Assembly: GCF_026239675.1 (NCBI RefSeq)
Contig: NZ_JAPIVQ010000005.1
Span: 1 to 64,000, forward strand
Direction: 5' to 3'
DNA from: Pedobacter sp. PLR
GTDB taxonomy: Bacteria; Bacteroidota; Bacteroidia; Sphingobacteriales; Sphingobacteriaceae
DNA length: 64,000 nucleotides
Shown: positions 9,374 to 19,318 of the stretch, one piece after another
How positions within the stretch are numbered: position 1 is the stretch's first letter
How the letters are laid out: each line of letters opens with the position of its first letter
The notes under the pieces: model-generated
Databases searched by the model: none
Seen by the model: only the letters and a program-made list of their open reading frames with translations
Told to the model about the DNA's origin: nothing
Made by a program: the position numbers and the translations under genes

Positions 9374-9791
9374 ATTAGAGTCGTTAAAGGTTTGAAGTTG
9401 AGCGCAGTACCATACAGCATGCTTAGCATGAAGGTAGTCATAATCTTCGGGTTATCCCGCTAATGACATCATAATTACCAGGCTGTTAAAAGAAAGTTAC
9501 AAGCTGACCTTCAAGGCTTTCATAGGGCTTAAAGCCCTATTAGGCCCTATCAACCTCCAATCAAAACACAAAGGATGCCCTGATAATCGTATTGTCAATA
9601 TGTAGGCATGCTAACCGAATTAGGGTTATAGGATAGCCATTGTATACCTGAGGGCTGAATGAATAGGGTTTTAACGTCAAGGGATGCCTGATAGGGATGG
9701 AGATAAGAAGATATTTAATAAATATTTACAGGCGTTTTTATTATAATTCAAAATCGTATTTATAATTTGCGGCCAGATTAATTAAATAAAT
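9374..9791. other. Repeat-rich intergenic region upstream of the DUF6266 and DUF808 genes
   Basis: 418 bases between divergent genes. It holds a perfect inverted repeat with 9-base arms, ATAGGGCTT at 9523-9531 and AAGCCCTAT at 9533-9541, a CATGC-TTA-GCATG repeat near 9418-9430, and two similar direct words GGATGCC(C)TGATA near 9577 and 9682. The right end is very AT-rich and should carry the DUF808 promoter. No ORF worth calling was seen. Confidence 0.5.
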
Positions 9792-10658
9792 ATGGCTTCA
9801 GGTTTTTTTGCGATTTTGGATGATATAGCTGCTTTAATGGATGATGTGTCGGTTGCGGCTAAAATAGCGACGAAAAAAACAGCAGGCATATTGGGGGATG
9901 ATTTAGCGGTGAATGCAGAAAAAGCCACTGGTTTCCTCTCTTCACGTGAATTACCTGTGCTTTGGGCAATTACCAAAGGCTCTTTAATTAATAAGATTAT
10001 TATTGTTCCAATCGCCTTACTGCTCAGTGCATTTTTCCCGGTTGCTATCAAAGTTATCCTGGTCTTAGGAGGATTCTATCTGGCCTATGAGGGGGTTGAA
10101 AAGATAGTGGAATACCTTTTCCACCGTTCAAAGGATGGACATGAAGTGATTGCAGAGATTAAACAGGATGGTGATGAGGCGGAAAAAGCAAAGATTAAAT
10201 CGGCTGTTACCACCGACTTTATTCTTTCTGTAGAGATCGTCATTATTGCACTGGGAACGGTTTTAACAGCAACTTTACCGATACAGATCTTAACCGTTTC
10301 GGCCGTGGCAATATTGGCTACCATTGGTGTTTATGGCATTGTTGCAGTTATCGTAAGGATGGATGATGTTGGCCATAAATTAATCAAACGTTCCAATGAT
10401 AAAGGGATCTTTGCCAGCCTTGGGCAGTTATTGGTGAAGTCGCTACCCGTAATCATCAGGATTCTAAGTGTCGTTGGAACCATTGCTTTAATCCTGGTTT
10501 CCGGCGGAATCTTTGTTCATAATATTGACTTCTTACACCATTTATTTCCGGGTATGCCCGCTATGATTAAAGAGGCGTTGATTGGATTTGTTGCCGGATT
10601 AGTTGTGGTTGCAGCAACAACAGGTACTAAAAAAGTGATCTCCTTATTGAAGCGATAA
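9792..10658 (+). CDS. DUF808 (YedI-like) inner-membrane protein
   Basis: 288 residues. It opens with MASGFFAILDDIAALMDDVS and continues with AKIATKKTAGILGDDLAVNAEK, the diagnostic DUF808 start. About four to six hydrophobic segments follow (for example IIIVPIALLLSAFFPVAIKVILVLGGFYLAYEG and the C-terminal GFVAGLVVVAATTG). Members are inner-membrane proteins of unknown function; E. coli YedI is the named example. The gene stands alone after an AT-rich upstream region, so it probably has its own promoter. Confidence 0.93.
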   Translation: MASGFFAILDDIAALMDDVSVAAKIATKKTAGILGDDLAVNAEKATGFLSSRELPVLWAITKGSLINKIIIVPIALLLSAFFPVAIKVILVLGGFYLAYEGVEKIVEYLFHRSKDGHEVIAEIKQDGDEAEKAKIKSAVTTDFILSVEIVIIALGTVLTATLPIQILTVSAVAILATIGVYGIVAVIVRMDDVGHKLIKRSNDKGIFASLGQLLVKSLPVIIRILSVVGTIALILVSGGIFVHNIDFLHHLFPGMPAMIKEALIGFVAGLVVVAATTGTKKVISLLKR

Positions 10659-10668
10659 GCTAATGAAT

Positions 10669-10920
10669 TTATGGCGTAATTATCCGTTCACGTTGATGTT
10701 CATCTTTGCGTCGTGGATTGCCCAGGTCAGTTCTCGGTAGGTCTTGCCAGGGAATTTTTGTTTCGTTCTCATCTGCCTGATCATTCAGGTTTTCAATTGC
10801 CGGCAATTCATGACTGTCTCTTCGGTCGGTGCTGCTGTGGTGCTTTGGGATGTTTAAATTCTGTGGATTTTCAGCGTCATAGTCTGCTGAACCGGGCTTT
10901 GGCGTACTTTGATTTTTCAT
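10669..10920 (-). CDS. Small hydrophilic hypothetical protein
   Basis: 83 residues, very rich in Asp, Glu, Asn, Pro and Arg (PKPGSADYDAENPQNLNIP at the start, RRKDEHQRERIITP at the end). It has no hydrophobic segment and is probably disordered. The opposite frame across the same bases gives a Cys-rich, unlikely protein, which favours the minus strand. Its stop is 11 bases from the stop of the DUF808 gene. Small hydrophilic proteins of this style are common in Pedobacter-like genomes and often relate to stress, but nothing here assigns a role. Confidence 0.55.
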   Translation of the reverse strand: MKNQSTPKPGSADYDAENPQNLNIPKHHSSTDRRDSHELPAIENLNDQADENETKIPWQDLPRTDLGNPRRKDEHQRERIITP

Positions 10921-11366
10921 AATGAATAATTTTAAGGTTAGGAATCATCAGGCCTGTTTGTAAAAAAGATAACATTCTGAATGTTAAATGGTTTTTCAGA
11001 AAAGGGTTAATGATTAACCAGGATTAGGATTTAACCCGGATTTGATCAGTTTACCTGTTGCTCCAAATTATATTTGGCAGGTCATATAAAAATGACAAAC
11101 AAATGAACGGGTAAAACGTGGATGTTCTGACTTTTCTTTGTGTGAATTATACGAGATTAAAAGAAATCAGGCTGTCAATACAGGTAATAAAATTAGAACG
11201 GATGAAAATTCCGGAAGGAATTACGCTAATTGCCGCCGACTTCACCTCATTTTTCTGGACTATTCTTTTAAAGTTTATAGAATAGACAGAAATAATTCAC
11301 AAAACATCTTGTTTTCTTAGGGTTTATTTGATAAGGTATTGTATTTTTGCATAAAAATTCAAATAA
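10921..11366. other. Intergenic region upstream of mqo
   Basis: 446 bases. It holds a perfect inverted repeat GGTTAAT-G-ATTAACC (11005-11019), a possible operator, and the mqo -7 box at 11342-11349. A 60-codon frame starting with TTG at 11138 has no other support and is not called. Confidence 0.5.
11342..11349 (+). promoter_or_regulatory. Bacteroidota -7 box for mqo
   Basis: TATTTTTG matches TAnnTTTG exactly and lies 17 bases before the ATG at 11367, so the transcript would have a very short leader. No -33 TTG was found at the standard spacing. Confidence 0.55.
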
Positions 11367-12872
11367 ATGACTCGTAAGAATAGTAATTCGGAAAAAACTG
11401 CGGATGTTGTATTGATTGGAGCAGGGATAATGAGCGCCACGTTAGGTGTATTACTCAAAGAATTGCAGCCGGATATCACCATAGAAATTTTTGAAAGACT
11501 GGATGTTGCTGCTGCAGAGAGTTCTGATGCCTGGAATAACGCCGGCACCGGGCATTCTGCATTTTGTGAGCTAAATTATACGCCACAATTAGCGGATGGT
11601 TCAGTTGAAACTGCAAAGGCTGTAGCTATCGCAGAATCTTTTGAAGTATCCAAGCAGTTTTGGTCGTTCCTGGTTAATAGCAACCTGGTAGGATCACCCG
11701 AAACATTTATTAAGAGCATTCCGCACGTTAGTTTTGTGTGGGGAGAGAAAAATGTTGCGTTTTTACGTGAACGTTTTGACAGACTTCAGGAAAATCTTCT
11801 CTTCGAAGGAATGAAGTATTCTGAAGATCCGGAACAATTGAAGAAGTGGATGCCTTTAGTAATGGATCAACGTGATCCGGCAGAAAAGGTAGCCGCCACA
11901 AGAATGACAATGGGAACCGATGTAAATTTTGGTGCCTTAACCAGAATGATGTTCAATACACTTCAAAAAATGGAAGGTGTGAGCATGCACTTTTCTCATG
12001 ATGTGAAAAAACTAAAGCAAAAAGACGGGCTTTGGGATGTGAAAGTGAAAAACGGATTCACAGGAGATAAGCGTGTGGTGAAAGCTAAATTTGTTTTCAT
12101 TGGTGCTGGTGGTGGCTCAATGCCACTATTGGAGAAATCCGGTATTCCTGAGGGTAAAGGTTTTGGTGGCTTCCCGGTAAGTGGACAATGGTTGAAATGT
12201 ATCAATCCGGATGTCATTGCCAATCATGATGCTAAAGTATACGGTAAAGCTTCGGTTGGTGCGCCACCGATGTCTGTTCCACACTTAGACACCAGAATGA
12301 TCGATGGTAAAAAAGCATTGCTTTTTGGTCCTTATGCAGGATTCTCTACAAGATTCCTGAAAAACGGTTCTTTAATGGACCTTCCTATGTCAATTAAAGT
12401 GAATAATATCCGTCCGATGATTTCCGCCGGACTGGATAATTTACCACTTACAAAATATTTAATCAACCAGGTACGTCAATCTCCGGAAGATCGTATGACC
12501 GCTTTAAGAGAGTATTTACCAACTGCCAAAATGGAAGATTGGGAACTGGAAACTGCTGGTCAGCGTGTTCAGGTGATTAAGAAGGATGAAGAACATGGCG
12601 GTATCTTAGAATTCGGTACAGAAGTAGTTACTGCTGCCGATGGTTCTATTGCTGCTTTACTTGGAGCTTCTCCAGGGGCTTCTACCGCAGTTTCTATCAT
12701 GATTACCCTAATGGAGCGTTGCTTCGGTGAACAGGTGAAAAGCAAAGAATGGCAGAAAAAACTAAGCGCTATGATTCCTTCTTATGGACATGCACTTAGT
12801 AAAAACATAAAAATGACTGAAGAAATCAGATCGAATACCACGAAAACTTTAAACTTGCGCGAAGCAGAATAA
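11367..12872 (+). CDS. mqo: Malate:quinone oxidoreductase
   Basis: 501 residues, normal for Mqo. The N-terminal FAD-binding Rossmann motif reads VVLIGAGIMSATLG (about residues 14-27), followed by the family motif SSDAWNNAGTGHSAFCELNYTP. The C-terminal part carries the conserved FGTEVVTAADGSIAALLGAS. The enzyme oxidises malate to oxaloacetate at the inner face of the membrane and passes electrons to quinone, bypassing or complementing NAD-dependent malate dehydrogenase in the TCA cycle. It appears monocistronic, with a -7 box upstream and a strong terminator 22 bases downstream. Confidence 0.97.
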   Translation: MTRKNSNSEKTADVVLIGAGIMSATLGVLLKELQPDITIEIFERLDVAAAESSDAWNNAGTGHSAFCELNYTPQLADGSVETAKAVAIAESFEVSKQFWSFLVNSNLVGSPETFIKSIPHVSFVWGEKNVAFLRERFDRLQENLLFEGMKYSEDPEQLKKWMPLVMDQRDPAEKVAATRMTMGTDVNFGALTRMMFNTLQKMEGVSMHFSHDVKKLKQKDGLWDVKVKNGFTGDKRVVKAKFVFIGAGGGSMPLLEKSGIPEGKGFGGFPVSGQWLKCINPDVIANHDAKVYGKASVGAPPMSVPHLDTRMIDGKKALLFGPYAGFSTRFLKNGSLMDLPMSIKVNNIRPMISAGLDNLPLTKYLINQVRQSPEDRMTALREYLPTAKMEDWELETAGQRVQVIKKDEEHGGILEFGTEVVTAADGSIAALLGASPGASTAVSIMITLMERCFGEQVKSKEWQKKLSAMIPSYGHALSKNIKMTEEIRSNTTKTLNLREAE

Positions 12873-12894
12873 AAGAAGATTTTGATCCTATATT

Positions 12895-12932
12895 AAAGGA
12901 CTTTTGGTGTAACAACTAAAAGTCCTTTTTTT
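12895..12932 (+). terminator. Rho-independent terminator after mqo
   Basis: Perfect 11-base stem AAAGGACTTTT / AAAAGTCCTTT (12895-12905 and 12918-12928) with a 12-base loop, followed by a run of T. Confidence 0.88.
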
Positions 12933-13108
12933 GTAGCGCTACTTTTCCTTAGTTTAACCTGCACCGGGGTTTTATAACATTGTGCGTTTTCGGTCAGCCG
13001 CTGTGCGTTAACGAACAGTTTAAAATCCTTAAAGATGAATAAGCCGTGATCATTGCCTGTTTTTGGGTTTGGCATATCGTTGGCGAATGGCAGGAGAAAA
13101 AACCGCTT

Positions 13109-15499
13109 ATGTTTAGGATCAATTTAAAAATCGCTTTGCGTAACCTCTGGAAAAATAAGAGTTATACCTTGATTAATATTCTGGGTCTCTCCATTGGCAT
13201 GGCAAGCTGTATCCTGATTTTTATCTTTATCCGTTTCCAGCTGAGTTTTGATGAAGGCTATAAAAATCAAAATCGGATCTATCGCGTGGTTACCGATTGG
13301 AAATACAATTCTTTCGACGATTATTCTTCAGGAGTACCCATACCTTTTACTGCAGCGGCCAGAAATGAAATTGCGGGCATAGAGAAGATAGGCGCAATAG
13401 CCAAGGGAGGGAATGTAATTCATGTTAAAGATGAAGAAGGCAAAGAAATTATAAAAACCAGGGAAGATTTCTACTATGCAGAACCAGAGTTTTTTGAGAT
13501 ACTTCAGATCGACTGGCAATATGGTAAGCCATCAGAAGCATTAAAGGAGCCTAATACCGTGGCTTTATCGCAAGCTACAGCCATTAAGTATTTTGGTAAC
13601 ACTCAAAATGCAGTTGGCAAAAGCATCACAATTGGAAGTAAAACAGAATTAAAGGTGACCGGTGTATTTCAGGATATGCCTCAAAACAGTAGTTTCCCTT
13701 TAAAAATAGTCATCAGCTACAAAAATTTTTCGGAAAGAAATAGTACCTGCTGGGATTGTACAAGCTCCGGCAACAACAGTTATGTATTGCTTAAAGAAGG
13801 AATGAAAAGTTCAGACCTTGAGGAGATGCTGACAAAGTTCAACAAAATACATTACGCAGATCAAAATATCGCGGGTAACCAGAAGAACAGACTTCAGCCT
13901 TTAAAAGAGATCCATTTTTCTGAACTTTATGATAATTTCGCCAATTTGACGATTAGTAAACACCAGATTTATGGTCTTTCTGTCATTGGCCTGTTTTTAA
14001 TCTGTACAGCCTGCATCAACTTTATTAATTTAAGTACTGCTCAGGCGGTTAACAGGTCCAAAGAAGTTGGGGTTCGTAAAGTAATGGGCGGTAACCGTAG
14101 ACAGCTTATTGTTCAATTCTTAACCGAAACTGTTGCTATAGTGGTAATCGCCTTGTTATTTGCCTGCATGCTGTGTGAGCTTGCGATTCCTTCCATGCAA
14201 AATCTTTTCAAAAACCAAATGTCATTCAGCCTGTTTGCACACCCTGTTATTTTTGTGTTTATGGCGTTGCTGGTGGTATTTGTCAGCTTTTTAGCGGGTT
14301 TTTATCCGGCAATGATTATATCGGGCTTTAATCCGGCACTGGCTATTAAAAATAAGGTTGCACTGAATAACAATGGCCTAAGCTTGCGTAAAATCCTGGT
14401 GGTTGTACAGTTTGCAATTACCATAATACTGATTATCGGGACCCTGGTGATCGTTCGTCAAATGGAGTATTTGCAGCAAAAACCATTGGGATTTAGTTCA
14501 GATGCTGTAGCCATGGTTGGAATTCCAGGGGATAGTACCAGCGTAAGCAGACGTGATATTTTCAAAGAGAAGGTCCTGCAGATTCCGGGCGTACAGCTGC
14601 TGAGTTATTGCCAGTCGCCTCCGCTTTCTCAGGATGTAAATTCAACAGATTTCACCTTCAATGGGGTAAAGAACCATGATTTCGAAGTCAGAGTTTGTAC
14701 AGCGGATGAAAACTACTTTGAGCTGTTTGACTTAAAAATTATTGCAGGCAAGGTCTTTACAAAAAGCGACACTACGAATGGTTATGTCGTTAATGAAACC
14801 TTTCTCAAAAAGGTAGGGATTGTTAACCCTCAGGATGCAATTGGCAAAATAATTAAAGCTTCAAACGTCAATATCCCTATTGTTGGTGTGGTGAAAGATT
14901 ATAATGATAAATCTTTAAAAGAGAATATCTCCGGACTGGTTATTTCTTCAGACAAAGATCAATATTGGCGCGCGGCCATAAAGCTGGATGGCGAACATAT
15001 GCTGCCTGCCATGAAACAAATTGAAGCCTTATGGAATGTTACCTTCCCCACTAGTGTTTACGATTCTGGCTTTGTTGATGAAAGGATCAATAGCTATTAT
15101 GAGAGTGAAGCTGTAATGGGTATACTATTTAAGGTTTTTGCGGGTATCATTATTTTTATTTCTTTTATTGGTCTATTTGGTTTAATCTCTTTTGTTGCTG
15201 CCCAAAGGACCAAAGAGGTTGCCATTAGAAAAGTATTGGGCGCTTCTACTTTCGAATTGGTTAAAATGCTCAACGGATCATTTCTAGTCATGGTTTTTCT
15301 GGCAAACCTTGTGGCCTGGCCGCTGGCTTACCTGTTTGTTTCCAAATGGCTGTCTACTTTTGCCTATCGGATAGAGCTGAGTATCTGGCCTTTTGTGCTG
15401 GCGATGTGCATTTCTATGCTGATCACCCTGATCACGGTTAGTATCAGATCTTATAAGGCGGCAAGAGCCAATACCATTGATGCGCTTAAATATGAGTAG
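13109..15499 (+). CDS. MacB/FtsX-type ABC transporter permease
   Basis: 796 residues from the ATG at 13109, preceded by AGGAGA at 13092-13097. A longer GTG frame from 13046 adds an unlikely 21-residue lead. It starts with the typical Bacteroidota MacB_PCD pattern (IALRNLWKNKSYTLINILGLSIGMA), then a periplasmic domain, an FtsX core with KEVGVRKVMGG (about residue 330), a second periplasmic domain, and a second FtsX core with KEVAIRKVLGAS near the C-terminus. About eight membrane helices (1+3+1+3). Such permeases pair with an ATPase of the LolD/MacB type to move lipoproteins, peptides or drugs, or act in envelope signalling. No ATPase gene is adjacent, so the partner is encoded elsewhere. Confidence 0.9.
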   Translation: MFRINLKIALRNLWKNKSYTLINILGLSIGMASCILIFIFIRFQLSFDEGYKNQNRIYRVVTDWKYNSFDDYSSGVPIPFTAAARNEIAGIEKIGAIAKGGNVIHVKDEEGKEIIKTREDFYYAEPEFFEILQIDWQYGKPSEALKEPNTVALSQATAIKYFGNTQNAVGKSITIGSKTELKVTGVFQDMPQNSSFPLKIVISYKNFSERNSTCWDCTSSGNNSYVLLKEGMKSSDLEEMLTKFNKIHYADQNIAGNQKNRLQPLKEIHFSELYDNFANLTISKHQIYGLSVIGLFLICTACINFINLSTAQAVNRSKEVGVRKVMGGNRRQLIVQFLTETVAIVVIALLFACMLCELAIPSMQNLFKNQMSFSLFAHPVIFVFMALLVVFVSFLAGFYPAMIISGFNPALAIKNKVALNNNGLSLRKILVVVQFAITIILIIGTLVIVRQMEYLQQKPLGFSSDAVAMVGIPGDSTSVSRRDIFKEKVLQIPGVQLLSYCQSPPLSQDVNSTDFTFNGVKNHDFEVRVCTADENYFELFDLKIIAGKVFTKSDTTNGYVVNETFLKKVGIVNPQDAIGKIIKASNVNIPIVGVVKDYNDKSLKENISGLVISSDKDQYWRAAIKLDGEHMLPAMKQIEALWNVTFPTSVYDSGFVDERINSYYESEAVMGILFKVFAGIIIFISFIGLFGLISFVAAQRTKEVAIRKVLGASTFELVKMLNGSFLVMVFLANLVAWPLAYLFVSKWLSTFAYRIELSIWPFVLAMCISMLITLITVSIRSYKAARANTIDALKYE

Positions 15500-15607
15500 G
15501 GTTCAGGGCTTGATTGATTTTAGATCAGGTTTGAAGGACAGGCTGCTTTTTAAGTAAAACATTTTTGTTGTTTTGGATATTATAAGGGAAAACTAATCAC
15601 AAAGAAT

Positions 15608-16651
15608 ATGACTTCAGTAAAAGCGTATGCAGCTCATCAGGCTGATAAACCATTAGAACCTTTCCAGTTGACTCGTCGTGAGCCAGGAGTAGATGATGTG
15701 GAGATTAAGATTTTATATTGTGGGGTGTGTCATTCGGACATTCACACGGCAAGAAATGAATGGGGAGGTACCATGTATCCGGTTGTACCCGGTCATGAAA
15801 TTGTTGGTAAAGTGAGCCGGGTTGGTGCTAACGTAAGTAAGTTCAAAGTAGGCGACACGGTTGGTGTAGGCTGCTTTGTAGACTCTTGTGGCCATTGCAG
15901 CAATTGTAAAGATCATCAGGAACAGTATTGCGAAAACGGAAATTCACAGACTTATAATTCTTTCGAACAGGATAAAAAAACGATTACTTACGGCGGCTAT
16001 TCTACACACATTGTGGTGACACAGGGTTTCGTCTTGAATATTTCCGATAAATTGCCTTTAGAAAAGGTAGCGCCTTTACTTTGTGCGGGGATCACTACTT
16101 ATTCCCCGTTAAAATATTGGGGCGTGAAAAAAGGAGACAAGCTGGCGGTAGTCGGTTTGGGTGGTTTAGGGCATATGGCCGTTAAACTTGCCGCTTCCAT
16201 GGGAGCAGACGTAACGATGTTGAGCCGCTCTCCTGAAAAGGCTAAAGATGCCGGAGAATTGGGTGCCCATCATTTTGCATTGACTACAGAAAAAGAGACG
16301 ATGAAAGGTCTTGCCAATACTTTTGATTTTATCATTGATACGGTTTCTGCAGAACATGATTATAACCAATACCTTGCTTTATTGCGTACCAATGGGGTGA
16401 TGATCTTGCTGGGCGTTCCGCCAACACCTTCTGAGGTACAGGCGGTACAACTGATCTTTGGTCGCCGTAGTCTGGTGGGCTCTCTGGTTGGAGGAATTAA
16501 AGAAACACAGGAAATGCTGGATTATTGTGCAGAACATGGCATCACTTCTGATGTAGAAATGATCAAAATAGATCAGATCAATGAGGCTTATGAAAGAACT
16601 TTGACCGGCGATGTTCGTTATCGCTTTGTGATAGACATGGCCTCTATTTAA
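15608..16651 (+). CDS. Zinc-dependent NAD(P) alcohol dehydrogenase (YahK/cinnamyl type)
   Basis: 347 residues of the medium-chain dehydrogenase family. Catalytic zinc ligands are Cys41 (GVCHSDIH) and His63-Glu64 (PGHEIVG). Structural zinc cysteines are 94, 97, 100 and 108 (CGHCSNC then YC). The Rossmann motif is GLGGLGHMAVK at about 182. The overall pattern matches the YahK/cinnamyl-alcohol dehydrogenase group of NADP-dependent aldehyde reductases. It is probably a detoxifying aldehyde reductase in the cytoplasm. It is monocistronic, with a strong terminator 20 bases downstream. Confidence 0.93.
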   Translation: MTSVKAYAAHQADKPLEPFQLTRREPGVDDVEIKILYCGVCHSDIHTARNEWGGTMYPVVPGHEIVGKVSRVGANVSKFKVGDTVGVGCFVDSCGHCSNCKDHQEQYCENGNSQTYNSFEQDKKTITYGGYSTHIVVTQGFVLNISDKLPLEKVAPLLCAGITTYSPLKYWGVKKGDKLAVVGLGGLGHMAVKLAASMGADVTMLSRSPEKAKDAGELGAHHFALTTEKETMKGLANTFDFIIDTVSAEHDYNQYLALLRTNGVMILLGVPPTPSEVQAVQLIFGRRSLVGSLVGGIKETQEMLDYCAEHGITSDVEMIKIDQINEAYERTLTGDVRYRFVIDMASI

Positions 16652-16671
16652 TAGTTTTTTTTACGTTTTTG

Positions 16672-16701
16672 ACCCGGTAAGTTCAGGCTTACCGGGTTTT
16701 G
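16672..16701 (+). terminator. Rho-independent terminator after the alcohol dehydrogenase
   Basis: ACCCGGTAAG (16672-16681), loop TTCAGG, CTTACCGGGT (16688-16697), then T-rich sequence. The stem is perfect. Confidence 0.88.
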
Positions 16702-16825
16702 TTGTTTTTAATCAGGGGCTTTCGTGTATAAATGGTTATATTTCATACTGTAAATCCTGCTGAAAGCAAGGCAATGATGAATGCTGCCAAACAATTTTAG
16801 GGTCAAAAACGTTAGCTCTTTACAC

Positions 16826-19267
16826 ATGGAAAAAATGCCTCGCTGGTCTAAAATTGCACTCAGAATATTTATTGGTTTAGTCGCCTTTGTTGCGCTCATT
16901 TTTACGGGACTTGGTTTGTATGTAAATGCAAATAAAAAGACCTTGCTGGCAACGATTACTGAACAGTTAAATAAGAACCTCAACGGCTCACTGACCATTG
17001 GGAGTATGGATCCGACCTTTTTCAAAGGCTTTCCGGGGGTGTCAATCAGTCTGCGGAATGTGGTGATCAAAGATAGCCTATGGAAGGTGCATCAGCATAC
17101 TTTACTGGAAGCACAGGATTTTGAAGTTTCCGTCAATACAATGGCCCTGCTAAGGGGCACCATTGAAATCAAGAAAATTGGAATCAGTAATGCTAAAATA
17201 GACCTGTATACAGATACTGCCGGGTATAGTAATACGGCTGTTTTCAGGAAAAAAGACAAGAAAAAACCTAAAGAGGATAAGGGGAGCACAGATGCACAGC
17301 TGAAGGAATTCAGTTTATATAACGTGAATTTTATCGTCGACAATAGAAAGGGGCACAAGTTGTTTCATTTTGAGGTGGAAGCGCTGAAAGGAAAGATGGA
17401 TTATTCATTTTCCGGATGGGAGGCTCAGTTGAAATTAAAGACGCTGGCGAAGAGTATGGCCTTTAATACCAGAAGAGGTAGTTTTATCAAGGATAAGGTG
17501 TTAGAGGGGCCTTTTAAGGTCAATTTCGATGAGGATACCGGGGTTCTTCTGGTTGCACCGAATCAATTGAATATTGGAAAAGATCCTTTTATGATCGGTG
17601 CCAGATTTGACACCTCAAAAGAGAATACTGATTTTGCAATTGACATTAAAGCTCCTTCAATTCTATGGATAGATGCTGCGAATCTGCTGGCACCTAATAT
17701 TACGGAGAAGCTGGTGATGTTTGATTTGAAAAAGCCGATAGATGTAACCTGTACGCTGAAAGGTGATATGGGGCCTGGTGGTGATCCGGAAATTAACGTT
17801 ATGGCTTTAGTGAAAGACAATATTTTGAAAACTCCGGGAGCTGTGATCGACAGCTGTAATTTTAAAGGAGTTTTTACCAATAATTATGAGCAGGGTAAGG
17901 GATTTACAGATGCGAATTCTGCGATCAAGTTGTATCAGTTTAAAGGTGCCTATACGGAAATGCCTTTTTCAATTGATACGGTCTTTATCCATAATCTGGA
18001 TAAACCGATTGCCACAGGGGTGTTCAAATCTAAGTTTAGTGTCGCGAAGCTGAATAAGGCAATTGGTACGGAAACGTTGAGGTTTGGTAAAGGTACTGCA
18101 ACGGTAAAGTTGGCTTATAAGGCAGATATTGTCGATTTTAAGTTGCACAAACCATTGGTGACCGGTGTAATTGATGTGGTCAATGCAGATGTAAGTTATG
18201 TGCCCAGAAAGTTGAATTTTACCAATACCGCAGTCTCTCTGAATTTTACCACTGATGATCTTTTTATTAAGAATATTCGTTTGCAGAGCGGAAAGAGTAT
18301 TGTCCTGATGGACGGCCATATCCGTAACTTCCTGAATTTGTATTATAATGATCCGGCAAAAATATTATTGAACTGGCAGATTAGAAGTCCGCAGTTACAC
18401 CTGGGTGAGTTTTTAGGATTTCTAGGCAGTAGAAAGCCAGCCCGGGCGGCAAAAAAGAATGCTAAGAATACCAGTTTCTCAGAAGATGTAAATGATCTGT
18501 TTGAGAAAAGTAAGGTGGATATGCACCTTAGGGTAGCAAAGGTGTATTACAATAAGTTTACCGGTACCGATGTTACAGCAGATTTGTTCCTTTCGGAAGC
18601 TGGTATAGGTTTGAAAAATATCAGTGTGAAACAGGGCAACGGTTCTATGAAGGTGAATGGTAATATCTCCCAGAAAGGTAACCATAATCGATTTCTCGTC
18701 AACACGACTTTGAATAATGTAGACGTTAAAAGTTTCTTTTATTCTTTTGATAACTTCGGGATGACCACCCTGACTTCTAAAAACCTGAAAGGGTATCTTT
18801 TCTCTAAATCTACCATTGGTGGACTGGTTACCGATCAGGGGAAACTGGTCACCAGTTCTTTGAATGGAGATATCTCGTTTGACCTGAAACAAGGTGCGCT
18901 GTTGAAATTTGAACCGATAATCAGCGTCGGGAAATTTGCTTTTCCTTTCCGGGATCTGGACAATATTACGTTTAGTAACCTGAACGGGAAGTTCGATGTC
19001 AGAGGTCCGATGATTACCATTAACCCGATGCAGATTAATTCCAGTATCCTGAATATGGATGTGGCAGGGGTATATTCGATGTCGAAAGGAACGAATATTG
19101 CCGTTGATGTGCCCTTAAGAAATCCTAAAAAGGATGCCGATATTACCGATAAAAAGGAAATTCAGGAACGTAGAATGAAAGGGATTGTCCTTCATTTACT
19201 GGCCACAGATGGGGAGGATGGCAAGATTAAGATCAAGCTGAATAAGAACAAGAACAAAGGAAAATAG
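16826..19267 (+). CDS. AsmA family envelope protein
   Basis: 813 residues from the ATG at 16826 (MEKMPRWSKIALRIF). An in-frame ATG at 16781 would add 15 residues with no family support. One N-terminal membrane helix (about residues 8-32, IFIGLVAFVALIFTGLGLYV) is followed by a long beta-rich periplasmic region with the AsmA motif GSLTIGSMDPTFFKGFPGVSI-like near residue 55 and repeated strand segments. The C-terminus is very basic (KIKIKLNKNKNKGK). AsmA-like proteins are related to bridge-like lipid carriers between inner and outer membranes. It is alone between terminators. Confidence 0.87.
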   Translation: MEKMPRWSKIALRIFIGLVAFVALIFTGLGLYVNANKKTLLATITEQLNKNLNGSLTIGSMDPTFFKGFPGVSISLRNVVIKDSLWKVHQHTLLEAQDFEVSVNTMALLRGTIEIKKIGISNAKIDLYTDTAGYSNTAVFRKKDKKKPKEDKGSTDAQLKEFSLYNVNFIVDNRKGHKLFHFEVEALKGKMDYSFSGWEAQLKLKTLAKSMAFNTRRGSFIKDKVLEGPFKVNFDEDTGVLLVAPNQLNIGKDPFMIGARFDTSKENTDFAIDIKAPSILWIDAANLLAPNITEKLVMFDLKKPIDVTCTLKGDMGPGGDPEINVMALVKDNILKTPGAVIDSCNFKGVFTNNYEQGKGFTDANSAIKLYQFKGAYTEMPFSIDTVFIHNLDKPIATGVFKSKFSVAKLNKAIGTETLRFGKGTATVKLAYKADIVDFKLHKPLVTGVIDVVNADVSYVPRKLNFTNTAVSLNFTTDDLFIKNIRLQSGKSIVLMDGHIRNFLNLYYNDPAKILLNWQIRSPQLHLGEFLGFLGSRKPARAAKKNAKNTSFSEDVNDLFEKSKVDMHLRVAKVYYNKFTGTDVTADLFLSEAGIGLKNISVKQGNGSMKVNGNISQKGNHNRFLVNTTLNNVDVKSFFYSFDNFGMTTLTSKNLKGYLFSKSTIGGLVTDQGKLVTSSLNGDISFDLKQGALLKFEPIISVGKFAFPFRDLDNITFSNLNGKFDVRGPMITINPMQINSSILNMDVAGVYSMSKGTNIAVDVPLRNPKKDADITDKKEIQERRMKGIVLHLLATDGEDGKIKIKLNKNKNKGK

Positions 19268-19287
19268 GGAGGTTTTAATTGATTTAA

Positions 19288-19309
19288 GGCAACAGGATGA
19301 ACTGTTGCC
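19288..19309. terminator. Hairpin between convergent AsmA and GNAT genes
   Basis: GGCAACAG (19288-19295), loop GATGAA, CTGTTGCC (19302-19309). There is no T-run, so termination is plausible but weaker than elsewhere in the window. Confidence 0.5.
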
Positions 19310-19318
19310 GGTCGTCGG

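Noticed and set aside
10713..10922. Cys-rich plus-strand frame
   Set aside because: Antisense shadow of the small hydrophilic protein; the composition is implausible.
11138..11320. 60-codon frame before mqo
   Set aside because: Needs a TTG start, has no family or neighbour support and ends just before the mqo promoter.
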